From Bacteroidales bacterium (lineage in GTDB: Bacteria > Bacteroidota > Bacteroidia > Bacteroidales > UBA4181), in the NCBI GenBank assembly GCA_031259205.1, contig JAIRLS010000324.1:1-24444 (forward strand): a stretch of DNA of 24,444 nt. The letters are read 5' to 3'. Made by a program: the position numbers and the translations under genes. The notes under the pieces are model-generated. The model saw only the letters and a program-made list of their open reading frames with translations. It ran no database searches and was not told the DNA's origin. Shown in pieces: positions 1 to 9,523 of the stretch. Within the stretch, counting starts at the first letter, position 1, and each line of letters starts with the position of its first letter.

Positions 1-49
1 ACCCTCCGCTGTAATTTTGTCCCATTGAATTTAATATCATGAAAAATTA

Positions 50-2566
50 ATGAATATGAACAAACTATTCTATTTTTTACTGTTTACTGCCTGCATCTGT
101 CTGACGACAAACTGTAAGGACGAGTATTTTTACGAAAACAACATTCCTCCCGGACTGGGGAAAAGCATTTACGACTATCTTCAAAACGACGGGAATTACA
201 CCAACTACATCCGCCTGATCGACGATTTGGAGTATGCCGAAGTTCTGGCAAAGACCGGAAGCAAAACCCTCTTTGTCGCCGACGACGAAGCTTTCCAACG
301 CTTCTACGAAAACAACGACTGGGGTATAACGCGCTACGAAGACCTCTCGCCGGCTCAGAAAAAGTTGATTATGAATTCATCCATGATCAACAATGCCCTG
401 CTCATCGAAAACCTTTCCACCATCGAAGGACCGGTGGACGGGCAAGCCCTGCGGCGTACTACCGCCCTCTCGGTACTGGACTCACTCACTTTCGAACGGG
501 GAGACGACTTGCCCGCCAATGCCTATTGGGACCGGTTTCGTACAACCGGAATACGTATAGCAAAAGACAATACTTCCGTCCCGATGCTTCATTTTCTGGA
601 TGCGCAAATGCGGGCGCACAACATCACTGACGACGACTTTGCCGTGATTTTCAATGGAAAACAACGCGAAAAAAACGATGCTTACATCTATAATATTAAG
701 GTAAAACAACGCGACGTCACCTGTCAGAACGGTTACATCCACATTCTGGAAGAAGTCCTGATACCACCTTCCAATATAGCGGACGTTATCCGGACAACTC
801 CCGAAACGCAACTCTTCAGCTCGTTTCTGGAACGATTCGCCGCCCCTTACTTCAGCGCATCACTCACAGAACAGTACAGCCGCATGGGCGGAACCGATTC
901 CGTCTTTATAAAAGGATACTTTTCCGAACGTAGCGCAACAGTGGGATATAATTCCAATTCAAAAACCTGCAACGACCCCAACGGGAATACGATTGCCAAC
1001 TTCCTCCCGTTCGATCCCGGATGGAACCGCTACTTCGCAAGCGAAATTGCCGGAACTTTCCAAACCGATATGGCTACCGTTTTCGCCCCTTCCGACGAAG
1101 CCCTGAAAAAGTTTTTTGAAACAGGATCCGGACGGGCTTTGCTGGAACGTTACGGCAGCTTGGAGAACGTTCCCAATGAAGTCATAGATAAATTAGTCAA
1201 AAACCACATGAAACCCAGTTTCCTTGCGGCTCTCCCCTCGCAGTTTTTTACCGTCACCGACGACGCTCAAGAACAGATGGGAATAGAACGAGCACATGTC
1301 GATAAAGTACGAATGGCTTCCAATGGCGTCATCTATATAATGAATACCGTTTATCCGCCCGCTTTATATTCCTCGGTGATGTTCCCGGCAACCATCAACG
1401 AAAACATGAAAGTCTTCAACTGGGCGATCGACCAGTTAGAATTTGACGCCTACCTGCTTTCAATGGTTAACTATTACAGTTTCTTCCTCCCGGAAGACAA
1501 TTTCACCTACATCGTCCCCACATCCTTGAAAAAAGTGCAACCGGAAGCATGGAAATTCCATTACGATTACCAGAAAAATACCGTCTATGCTTCCGTACAT
1601 CCCTACGACATAAATACGAAACAAATCGGCGACTCGGCAAACGTTGTAACCAATACAAGCTATTTAACAAACCACTTGGAAGACATGCTGGATTATCATA
1701 TCGTGGTAGGAAATATTGAAGACGGGAAAGAATTTTACCGCACCAAAGGCGGCGGAACGATCCGCATCTCCCGCAACGGAAACGGGATACAGGTAGCCGG
1801 AGGCGGCGATATTGAACGGAATACAACGATTAGCGTCAGCGAGGTATACGACCAGACCAAAGAAACCAACGGGCGAGGCAACGGAAAAACCTACGTAGTC
1901 GAACAGCCCGTTCAAAGTCCCCTCCGGTCGGTATATGAAATATTATCCACCACAGACGCATTCAAAGAATTTTTTACCCTCCTGCAAGGAGCCGACGATT
2001 TGTGGGCCGGCGATGACGTCAGGGCTACCAAGTACAGTATTTTTTACAAAGACGCTTCTGCAGGACTGGACCTGAACGTGCGTTTTCTGAACACCTACCA
2101 CTATACCCTCTATGTTCCGGAAAACAAAGAAGTACTGGCTGCCATCAATAACGGACTCCCTACATGGGACGACGTGGAAAGAGTTACCGATCAGGACGAA
2201 CGGGACGCGCTGGCTGAAAAAATCATCCGCTTCCTGCGCTACCACTTTCAGGACAATGCCGTTTATCTCGATAAAACCGCAATTACCGCTTCTTACGAAA
2301 CCGCAACCCTGAACAACCGGACGGAAACGTTCTATAAACTCTATCTGAAGAGCGAAGGCAACTATTCGTTAGCTGTCAGAACGGAACAGACAAAAAATGA
2401 AACCGATGATGCAAAAATCGCCCATGTAAAAACTGCGGATGGACGATTCAACATCATGGCGCGCGATTTCAAGTTCAACACCTCCGATCCGGCAAACGCC
2501 ACCCAGATCGAAACATCATCCTATATCGTCATTCATCAGATTGACAAATGTTTATACTTTGAATAA
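50..2566 (+). CDS. Multi-FAS1 (fasciclin) domain surface lipoprotein
   Basis: This 838-residue protein begins with a lipoprotein signal peptide whose lipobox ends at Cys22 (LTTNC), so it should be lipidated and, in this context, surface exposed. FAS1 hallmarks occur about four times: TLFVADDEAF near residue 73, ATVFAPSDEAL near 342, TYIVPTSLKKV near 485 and TLYVPENKEVL near 685. Each is followed by a late FAS1-type segment such as NGYIHILEEVL or NGVIYIMNTVY. The third and fourth copies are more degenerate. FAS1 domains are known adhesion or ligand-binding folds, and no enzymatic motif is seen. The SusC gene starts 28 nt after the stop, suggesting cotranscription. A second in-frame ATG at 56 is an equally good start and leaves the lipobox intact. 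Family assignment is firm; the ligand is unknown. Confidence 0.85.
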   Translation: MNMNKLFYFLLFTACICLTTNCKDEYFYENNIPPGLGKSIYDYLQNDGNYTNYIRLIDDLEYAEVLAKTGSKTLFVADDEAFQRFYENNDWGITRYEDLSPAQKKLIMNSSMINNALLIENLSTIEGPVDGQALRRTTALSVLDSLTFERGDDLPANAYWDRFRTTGIRIAKDNTSVPMLHFLDAQMRAHNITDDDFAVIFNGKQREKNDAYIYNIKVKQRDVTCQNGYIHILEEVLIPPSNIADVIRTTPETQLFSSFLERFAAPYFSASLTEQYSRMGGTDSVFIKGYFSERSATVGYNSNSKTCNDPNGNTIANFLPFDPGWNRYFASEIAGTFQTDMATVFAPSDEALKKFFETGSGRALLERYGSLENVPNEVIDKLVKNHMKPSFLAALPSQFFTVTDDAQEQMGIERAHVDKVRMASNGVIYIMNTVYPPALYSSVMFPATINENMKVFNWAIDQLEFDAYLLSMVNYYSFFLPEDNFTYIVPTSLKKVQPEAWKFHYDYQKNTVYASVHPYDINTKQIGDSANVVTNTSYLTNHLEDMLDYHIVVGNIEDGKEFYRTKGGGTIRISRNGNGIQVAGGGDIERNTTISVSEVYDQTKETNGRGNGKTYVVEQPVQSPLRSVYEILSTTDAFKEFFTLLQGADDLWAGDDVRATKYSIFYKDASAGLDLNVRFLNTYHYTLYVPENKEVLAAINNGLPTWDDVERVTDQDERDALAEKIIRFLRYHFQDNAVYLDKTAITASYETATLNNRTETFYKLYLKSEGNYSLAVRTEQTKNETDDAKIAHVKTADGRFNIMARDFKFNTSDPANATQIETSSYIVIHQIDKCLYFE

Positions 2567-2594
2567 TAAAAACTTCTTTTAGATTTACTTACAC

Positions 2595-2615
2595 ATGAAA
2601 CAAACGCATGTAAAT
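2595..2615 (+). repeat. Possible shortened copy of the ATGAAACA...GCATGTAAAT leader repeat
   Basis: The first 21 nt of this SusC ORF start ATGAAACA and end GCATGTAAAT. These are the same start and end words as the first 42 nt of the leader repeats at 11120 and 24143, but 21 nt shorter. The peptide MKQTHVN therefore resembles MKQ...HVN in the longer copy. The shared words are short, so common origin is tentative. Confidence 0.3.
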
Positions 2616-5600
2616 ACACCCGTAAAAATGAATAAAATGACTGTTCATTTTATACTCTGTGCGATAGGGATACTCTGCTGCCTTCAGGCAGCCAATGCAC
2701 AACAGCCTTCCGGAAACGTAATCATCGGGAATGTCTTCGCCAAATCCGAAGGCGCACTGATCGGCGTATCCGTCAAGGAAGTAGACGCCACCAATCGGGT
2801 CATATCCGGTACGGTAACCGACGTTAACGGCGACTTTTCTCTGCGAATAAAAAGCACCGCCAATAAATTGGAAGTAAGCTATCTGGGATTCAGAACCCGC
2901 GTGTTCGCGATCGGAACCCGGAAAAATTTCTCTATTGAAATGAAAGAAGACGAAAAAACATTGGACGAAGTCGTCGTTACCGCTAAAAAACGGGTCAATA
3001 CCGGAACAATGAGTATCCCGGAACGGGAAGCTTCCATGGCAATGCAAACACTCAAAGCCAACTTCAGTGATATTTCGGTAGCCTCTATCGACGAAGCTTT
3101 GCAGGGACAGATTGCCGGACTGGACATTGTTGCCAACTCCGGCGACGTTGGTTCCGGATCGGCCATGCGCCTGCGGGGAACATCATCCATCAATGCCAAT
3201 GTTACCCCCTTAATTGTGGTCAACGACCTGATATACGAAGCGCCCGACGCCGACAATTTCGATTTTGCGAACGCCAATAACGAAAATTTCGCCAATCTTT
3301 TATCAATCAATGTAGACGACATCGAAAGCATCAGTGTAATGAAAGACGGCGCCGCTACTGCCCGCTGGGGATCACGAGGCGCAAACGGCGTTATATCTCT
3401 CCGGACAAAGAAGGGAACAAAAGGAAAACCGCGTCTGCAATACACTTACCGTTTATCCGAAAAAAGGCAGCCCGAAGGAATGAAAATGTTGAACGGCGAC
3501 GAATACACCATGTTCATGAAAGAAGCCTATTTCAATCCTCGCCAAAGCGACGTCGCTTCCAATATTAAGGAATTTAATTACATACAGAGCGACGCCGAAT
3601 TTCCCGACTGGCGGATGTACGACAACAACACCGACTGGGTAGACGCCGTAAAAACAACGGGAATCACCAACGACCACTACCTCACCCTCAGCGGAGGAGG
3701 CGACAGAGCCACCTTTTACCTGTCGGGTGGATACTACAATGAAAAGGGAAGCATCATCGGACAGAACCTAAACCGCTATACATCCCGCATGGATTTGAAT
3801 TACTATGTTTCCGACCGTATTTTGTTTGAATCGGAAATGGCATTTACCTATACCGATCAGGATAAAAACTACGACAAATTACTGGAAATAGCATACAAGA
3901 AAATGCCGAACTTGGGTATTTACTACGAAGACACAAACGGCAACTCTACCGGACAATATTATGCCCTGCCGCAAAGTTTATCTTCGCAATTAGACGACCA
4001 GAAAGACTTGCGGAATCCGGTCGCTTCCGCCCGACTGATTAAAAATAATGTGAAAAACTACCGTCTGAAACCGGTTTTCCGTTTACGCTACGACTTATTG
4101 CCGCGCAAAGAAAAACAGATGTTGCAACTGAGAGGTCTGGTCGAATTCGACATCAACAACAGCAGCAGTTACGCTTTCATCCCCAAAGAACTAAGCACCG
4201 AAATATGGACAGCCGAAGCGATTAACAAAGCAGACTATGGAGACAATAAAAGCCACAGTACGCTCGGACGCTTCGAACTGGAATGGATGCCCGAATTCAA
4301 CAACGATAAACATTCGCTGATCATGCTGGGATTAGCGGAAATGAACGGAGGTACAAAGACATGGCAATCCGAAGCATCCTATGGATTGCCGGGAGGAGTA
4401 AGCAGTCCCACCACCGGTTCTTACGTATCCGGGATGGGGAGCGGAAGCAGCTACTGGCGCGGAATGTACGCCCTCTTCTCTTCGCATTACTCCTATCAGT
4501 CGAAATACAACATGGACTTTGTATTACGCTACGAAGGAAGCTCCCGGTTCGGCCGCAACAGGAGATTCGGCACTTTTGGCGGCGTATCTTTCCGTTGGAA
4601 CGTCATTGATGAAGCATTTATGCGTCCCGTGCAGAATTGGATGAGTATGCTGGCCTTGCGTTTCAGTACCGGGCTAAACGGAACGCCGCCGACCGAAGAC
4701 TATCTCCATTTCAGCCGTTACGAATCATGGAGCAATTACTTGGGCGATGCGACTATACGACCGGTCAGTATTCGCTTGGACGACCTCCGGTGGGAAAAAA
4801 CGCGGGACATAAATGCCGGTTTGAACTTGGGATTTTTCGACGACCTGTTTACGCTGGATTTCAATTATTACGACAAAAAAACATCCGACCTGTTGCAGAA
4901 AGATGTTTCCATTCCCTCATCATCCGGTTTTACCATTTACGAATGGCAAAATGTCGGTACGGTACGAAATCAGGGATGGGAACTTTATCTCTACCTGAAC
5001 CGGATTATAAAAGCAGGCAAGTTTCATGTCGATTTCAACCTGAATTTTGCCAACAACCGCAATACGGTACTCGACCTGAGCGATATTGTTTTGAGCAAAT
5101 ACAATGGCGATTACAATTTCGGTAACGGAGAATATATGTCGCGACTGCAATTGGGCAATTCGCTCGGATCGGTTTACGGCTTCCGTTACAAGGGCGTTTA
5201 CCAGTACAGCATCGACAATCCCGATTTGGTAGCAAGCGGTTACACACTGGGTTCCGCGCCGGTTGCCCGCGACGCCTCCGGAAACATCATTTACGACGCC
5301 TCCGGAAATCCGGTTCCTGTGTATTTTGCTTACGGAACAACCAATCAACTGACATTTCAGGGAGGCGACGCCATTTATGAAGACATCAACCACGACGGAA
5401 ATATCAACGAACTGGACATTGTTTATCTGGGAAACTCCTATCCGAAATTCAATGGCGGGATGGGCATTAAATTTACCTACGACCGTTTTTCCGTAAACAT
5501 TTATTCCGTATTCCGCTACGGAAACAAAATTGTAAACACCGCCCGGATGAACGCCGAAAGCATGATCAACAACAATAATCAAAGCCGAGCCGTCAACTGG

Positions 5601-5957
5601 CGCTGGCGAAAGGAAGGCGACCTGACAGACATACCGAGGGCATGGAATGCCAATGCCGTAGCGAACACTTCAACACCTGTTGCCCGGAACTTTCTGGGAA
5701 GCGACCGTTACATCGAAGACGGCTCCTTCTGGCGCATCAATCAACTCTCGTTTAACTACGCGCTGCCAAACCAATGGCTGTCGAAACTGTCCGTTGCTTC
5801 CGCATCCATGTTTCTGACTGTTTACAATTTGTATTGCTTTACCAATTATTCGGGCGTAGACCCGGAAGTCGGATACGGCAGCTGGGGTATAAGCACCGAC
5901 AATAATCAAACGCCGCGTGCACAATCGTTTACCGCCGGATTATCCCTGCGATTTTAA
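2595..5957 (+). CDS. SusC/RagA-family TonB-dependent outer-membrane transporter (first pair)
   Basis: This 1120-residue protein is of typical SusC length. A signal peptide ends near residue 35 (AANAQ). A carboxypeptidase-regulatory-like beta domain covers about 43-120 (VSGTVTDVNGDFSL-type motif, here ISGTVTDVNGDFSL). A TonB-box-like LDEVVVTAKK follows near 128-137. The plug contains LQGQIAGLDI, MRLRGTSSIN and MKDGAATARWGSRGANGVI, and the remainder reads as a beta barrel ending in Phe (GLSLRF). It should import oligosaccharides across the outer membrane with the SusD partner that starts 19 nt downstream. An extracellular-type segment (YEDINHDGNINELDI) is characteristic of the family. The start is ambiguous: ATG 2628 (MNKMTVHF) gives a more compact signal peptide, and the first 11 codons may be repeat-derived. 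Confidence 0.95.
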   Translation: MKQTHVNTPVKMNKMTVHFILCAIGILCCLQAANAQQPSGNVIIGNVFAKSEGALIGVSVKEVDATNRVISGTVTDVNGDFSLRIKSTANKLEVSYLGFRTRVFAIGTRKNFSIEMKEDEKTLDEVVVTAKKRVNTGTMSIPEREASMAMQTLKANFSDISVASIDEALQGQIAGLDIVANSGDVGSGSAMRLRGTSSINANVTPLIVVNDLIYEAPDADNFDFANANNENFANLLSINVDDIESISVMKDGAATARWGSRGANGVISLRTKKGTKGKPRLQYTYRLSEKRQPEGMKMLNGDEYTMFMKEAYFNPRQSDVASNIKEFNYIQSDAEFPDWRMYDNNTDWVDAVKTTGITNDHYLTLSGGGDRATFYLSGGYYNEKGSIIGQNLNRYTSRMDLNYYVSDRILFESEMAFTYTDQDKNYDKLLEIAYKKMPNLGIYYEDTNGNSTGQYYALPQSLSSQLDDQKDLRNPVASARLIKNNVKNYRLKPVFRLRYDLLPRKEKQMLQLRGLVEFDINNSSSYAFIPKELSTEIWTAEAINKADYGDNKSHSTLGRFELEWMPEFNNDKHSLIMLGLAEMNGGTKTWQSEASYGLPGGVSSPTTGSYVSGMGSGSSYWRGMYALFSSHYSYQSKYNMDFVLRYEGSSRFGRNRRFGTFGGVSFRWNVIDEAFMRPVQNWMSMLALRFSTGLNGTPPTEDYLHFSRYESWSNYLGDATIRPVSIRLDDLRWEKTRDINAGLNLGFFDDLFTLDFNYYDKKTSDLLQKDVSIPSSSGFTIYEWQNVGTVRNQGWELYLYLNRIIKAGKFHVDFNLNFANNRNTVLDLSDIVLSKYNGDYNFGNGEYMSRLQLGNSLGSVYGFRYKGVYQYSIDNPDLVASGYTLGSAPVARDASGNIIYDASGNPVPVYFAYGTTNQLTFQGGDAIYEDINHDGNINELDIVYLGNSYPKFNGGMGIKFTYDRFSVNIYSVFRYGNKIVNTARMNAESMINNNNQSRAVNWRWRKEGDLTDIPRAWNANAVANTSTPVARNFLGSDRYIEDGSFWRINQLSFNYALPNQWLSKLSVASASMFLTVYNLYCFTNYSGVDPEVGYGSWGISTDNNQTPRAQSFTAGLSLRF

Positions 5958-5976
5958 AAATTAAAAATTTAAAGAC

Positions 5977-7566
5977 ATGAATAGAATATCATCAAAAATA
6001 ACTGGAGCGATTAAGCGCTCTCAACTTTTCCTCCTCTTTGCTTGCTGCCTTATTGTTCCGGCATTGACGACATGTTCCGATTACTTGGACGCACGTCCGG
6101 AAAATCAGATACTGCTGGACGAATTTTGGCTAAAGGAATCCGATGTGGAAGCTACCGTACTTGCCTGTTACAGAGCCATGCAGGAAGACGGTTTTATATG
6201 GAGGGTAATTACTTGGGGCGAACTGCGTTCCGACAACGTCATCACTTCCCAAAATGCAGACGACAACGAACGCGAAGTAAGCAATGCCAATATTCTGGCT
6301 ACAAACGGACTTTGCCAATGGGCGGCGTTTTATCTGGTTATCAACTATTGCAATACCGTTTTGCAATACGCGCCCGAAGTAGTAGAAAAAGACCCCGACT
6401 TCACTACCGCCGATTTACAGGCAAAATCAGCCGAAGCGCTGGCTATTCGCGCTTTGTGCTATTTTTATCTGGTTCGAACCTTCCGCGACATTCCCGTACC
6501 GCCGGAGGCAACGATCAGCGACCGGCAGGTCTTGCAAATTCCGCAATCGCATCCCGATACGGTTTTGGCAAATATTACAAACGATTTGTTGCAGGCAGAA
6601 CAGTGGGCTTTATCCGAATACATGAAAGACAGCAAAGGACGGATGACTAAAGACGCTATCCGGGCTATTTTAGCCGACGTATATCTCTGGCGGGGAAAAT
6701 ATACCGAATGTATCGACTATTGCGATAAATTAATCAACGCCACCCTCGCCACAACCGAACTGTCGGTAACAACCCCTAAATACCGGCTGGAAGAAGAAAT
6801 GTCTTCCATGTTGATTTTTGAAGAAGGCAATTCTTCCGAAAGTATTTTTGAACTCCAGTTCAGTACCGAAAAATACAACGAAGGCGTGGGAAAACTCTAC
6901 GGAAGGGCTTCGGACATCAACGGACAGTTGGCGGCGACGGTTGCATACGCCGAAGGCGAAGACGTTTTCCCGGCTACGGACGAACGCAAAGCCGATTTTA
7001 TCATCACCACGAAAACGGAAGGCGGAACATACCCGATATTCAAATACTTGGGTTACCGGATGGGAATCGGAACGAACAATATGTATCTATACAAATCAAC
7101 TACCGCCAACTGGATTTTTTACCGCATTACGGATGTCATGCTGATGAAAGCCGAAGCGCTGGTACAGTTGAACCGTTCGGACGACGACCTGAAAGAAGCC
7201 CTCCATATTGTTAATACAACCTATATGCGCGCAAACCCCACTTTACTCGAATCTGATACCTTGGCTTTCGCAAATTACAGCAATCCCAATGCAATGGAAC
7301 GGTTGCTCTTGCTGGAACGGCAACGGGAACTGATGTTTGAAGGAAAACGCTGGTTTGATCTGGTCAGACATTCGATACGGAAAAATTCATCGGAAGATCT
7401 GGTCAATTACCTGATGAATAAATATACCTCCAACCTGAGTACAATCGCCGCCAAGCTTTCGGTACTGAATGCCCTCTACCTGCCTATTCACACCGACGAA
7501 TTGAAAGTCAATCCGCTTTTAGAACAAAATCCCTATTATAAAACATCATCTAATATTGAAAAATAA
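5977..7566 (+). CDS. SusD/RagB-family glycan-binding lipoprotein (first pair)
   Basis: This 529-residue protein is of typical SusD length. The signal peptide ends in the lipobox ALTTC with Cys33, followed by the family-typical SDYLDARPENQ. TPR-like helical segments follow (for example EALAIRALCYFYLVRTFRDIP). The C-terminal hallmark LLLERQRELMFEGKRWFDLVR is near residues 440-460. SusD proteins cap their SusC partner and bind polysaccharide at the cell surface. SusC ends 19 nt upstream, across an A/T-only spacer. The last codons are followed 16 nt later by the next FAS1 gene, so the module is probably one transcript. The glycan specificity cannot be read from the sequence. Confidence 0.95.
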   Translation: MNRISSKITGAIKRSQLFLLFACCLIVPALTTCSDYLDARPENQILLDEFWLKESDVEATVLACYRAMQEDGFIWRVITWGELRSDNVITSQNADDNEREVSNANILATNGLCQWAAFYLVINYCNTVLQYAPEVVEKDPDFTTADLQAKSAEALAIRALCYFYLVRTFRDIPVPPEATISDRQVLQIPQSHPDTVLANITNDLLQAEQWALSEYMKDSKGRMTKDAIRAILADVYLWRGKYTECIDYCDKLINATLATTELSVTTPKYRLEEEMSSMLIFEEGNSSESIFELQFSTEKYNEGVGKLYGRASDINGQLAATVAYAEGEDVFPATDERKADFIITTKTEGGTYPIFKYLGYRMGIGTNNMYLYKSTTANWIFYRITDVMLMKAEALVQLNRSDDDLKEALHIVNTTYMRANPTLLESDTLAFANYSNPNAMERLLLLERQRELMFEGKRWFDLVRHSIRKNSSEDLVNYLMNKYTSNLSTIAAKLSVLNALYLPIHTDELKVNPLLEQNPYYKTSSNIEK

Positions 7567-7582
7567 TAAAATACAGATACAA

Positions 7583-9493
7583 ATGAAAACGCATAAGAAT
7601 ACAGCAATGTTGAATTTACTGAAAAAGACCAGAGGACTCCTGTTATTGCTCTTTTTCGCACACGCCTGTTACGACAGCGACGACGTCGGCGGGAATTTCT
7701 ATACCTTCACCGGGGAAACGATCGGCAGTTATATCGACGCTTTTCCCGAAACGTATGGCGAATTTGGGAAAGCGGTAGAAACAGCCGGCTTAACCAACCT
7801 GCTGAAAACCTACAACAAATACACCTGCTTTCTGCCCACCAATACGGCTATGCAAACTTGGTACGAAACGCTGGATGCCGCCTCGCTGGAAGTGTTGTCG
7901 GATTCTGCCGTCAAGTACATGGTTTACAGCCATTTGATACCCGACAAAACCTACCTGAGTACCGATTTTGTCGAAGGCGCTCTCGCCGCTACCAACATGA
8001 ATTCCCGTTATCTCGTAATCGGTTACCGCCCGCAAGCGGAAATCGTACATATCCTGATTAATTCCAACTCGATGATTATCGAAAAAGACGTCGAAGTGGA
8101 AAACGGAGTGATTCATTCGATCGACAGGGTGCTAACGCCTTCTACGGCGGCAATATCAACCCTGCTGAGCAACGACCCGCGACTCAGCCTTTTTGCGGAA
8201 GCTCTGGAGATAACCGGTTTAGCCGACTCGTTGCAACAACTGAGGGACGAAACCTACGTGCCGGTTGCAAATCCCTTATCCATCGACAACACTACCGTTT
8301 GCCGCAGTCCCAAAGAACGGAAAATCGGTTACACGATTTTTGTTGAATCCGATGAAGTACTGGCGAACCATAACATTCATACGCTGGACGATTTGAAACA
8401 ATATGCCGCCTCGGTATACGATGCCGTTTATCCCGATGACGCTTCGCTTGCCGATCCGGCCGACCGCCGCAACAGCCTCAACCGCTTTGTCGCCTATCAC
8501 CTGATCGACAAAACGGTGCATTATAACAACTTTTTCTACAAAGCAAACATGGCGGAAAACGTAACACTCTACGAATTTATGGAAACATTTTGTCCCAATA
8601 CGATATTCAAAGTTTCCAACGAAACGGGGGGAGTCGTTATCAACAGCGATCCTGTCCGCAATGTAAGTGGCGTAACCGTACTCCCGGTCGAATCGGGATA
8701 CGAACAGGATACCGACAACGGCGTCTATCATCTGATAAATGATATCTTAGTGTACAACGATAAAGTAAAAACCATGCTCTTGAATACCCGTATCCGCATT
8801 GATGCCGCAAGCCTGCATCCCGAACTGATGACAAACGGCATCCGCTATGAAAATGGCGACAATCCGGCGGGAGTAACCGGGGCGGAGAATTATTACAATA
8901 TCCCGGACGGTTACCTGAAAAATGTTGAATTTTCTTCTTCGAACACCAACCTCTATTATTTGCAGGGAAATAAAAGCGCCAACAACTATTGGATGAATTA
9001 TCAAGCCGACGAAATGATGGCGACCGGTCAGTTTGACTTTACGATGCGCTTCCCGCCCGTACCTGCCGGAACGTATGAAATCCGTTTCGGTTATACGGCG
9101 AACGGAGCGCGAGGAATCCTCCAGTTCTATGTGGACGGAACCCCTCAAGGCATTCCCCTCAATATGAAAATCGGCGCGGCAGATGCCAGAATCGGCTGGG
9201 TAAGTGACGCAAGTACCTTGGATGATGGCATTGAAAACGATAAAATGATGCGCAACCGCGGATATATGAAAGGAGGAACTTCTTATATGGGTGGCGATGT
9301 TTCCGCTCGTGGCAGGGAGAATGCTCTAAGGCGAATTATTTGTACGGAATCGTGGGACTACGACGGACCGCATTACCTGCGTTTCAAATCCGTAGCCGAA
9401 GACACACAGTATCAGTTTATGATCGATTATTTTGAATTTGTTCCCAAAAACGTGTATGAAAAACCCGACGGAACACCGGAAGACCGGAATTAA
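7583..9493 (+). CDS. Two-FAS1 lipoprotein with C-terminal beta-sandwich-like region
   Basis: With the ATG at 7583 the product is 636 residues. A TTG at 7556 would extend it into the SusD gene and is less likely; a later ATG at 7607 is also possible. The lipobox is AHAC with Cys29. Two FAS1-like domains follow: the first contains YTCFLPTNTAM and GVIHSIDRVL (about 45-200), the second YTIFVESDEVL and NGVYHLINDIL (about 205-395). The final 240 residues carry no FAS1 motif. They contain PVPAGTYEIRFGYTANGARG and a closing YLRFKSV...MIDYFEFVP segment, which resembles a carbohydrate-binding or galactose-binding-type sandwich; that fold call is inference. The protein is probably a surface adhesin or glycan-binding accessory to the preceding SusC/SusD pair. 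Confidence 0.85.
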   Translation: MKTHKNTAMLNLLKKTRGLLLLLFFAHACYDSDDVGGNFYTFTGETIGSYIDAFPETYGEFGKAVETAGLTNLLKTYNKYTCFLPTNTAMQTWYETLDAASLEVLSDSAVKYMVYSHLIPDKTYLSTDFVEGALAATNMNSRYLVIGYRPQAEIVHILINSNSMIIEKDVEVENGVIHSIDRVLTPSTAAISTLLSNDPRLSLFAEALEITGLADSLQQLRDETYVPVANPLSIDNTTVCRSPKERKIGYTIFVESDEVLANHNIHTLDDLKQYAASVYDAVYPDDASLADPADRRNSLNRFVAYHLIDKTVHYNNFFYKANMAENVTLYEFMETFCPNTIFKVSNETGGVVINSDPVRNVSGVTVLPVESGYEQDTDNGVYHLINDILVYNDKVKTMLLNTRIRIDAASLHPELMTNGIRYENGDNPAGVTGAENYYNIPDGYLKNVEFSSSNTNLYYLQGNKSANNYWMNYQADEMMATGQFDFTMRFPPVPAGTYEIRFGYTANGARGILQFYVDGTPQGIPLNMKIGAADARIGWVSDASTLDDGIENDKMMRNRGYMKGGTSYMGGDVSARGRENALRRIICTESWDYDGPHYLRFKSVAEDTQYQFMIDYFEFVPKNVYEKPDGTPEDRN

Positions 9494-9521
9494 TTAAGAA
9501 TTAAGAATTAAGAATTAAGAA
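9494..9521 (+). repeat. Heptamer tandem repeat (TTAAGAA)x4 filling the spacer
   Basis: Four perfect TTAAGAA units follow directly after the TAA of the upstream gene. A fifth variant unit, TTATGAA at 9522-9528, contains the ATG of the next gene. The 30-nt spacer is therefore almost entirely repeat. Because the period is 7, the TAA inside the unit appears in every reading frame within three units. Confidence 0.9.
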
Positions 9522-9523
9522 TT

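Noticed and set aside
1..42. Open frame from the window edge to a TGA at 40-42, possible tail of an upstream gene
   Set aside because: Only 13 codons with no recognisable motif; it cannot be told apart from chance.
4920..5582. 220-codon - strand ORF
   Set aside because: Antisense to the first SusC barrel, with no recognisable motif; typical shadow of codon bias.
7556..7582. TTG start extending the second FAS1 lipoprotein upstream
   Set aside because: It would overlap the SusD gene and add only polar residues; ATG 7583 gives a normal lipoprotein signal peptide.
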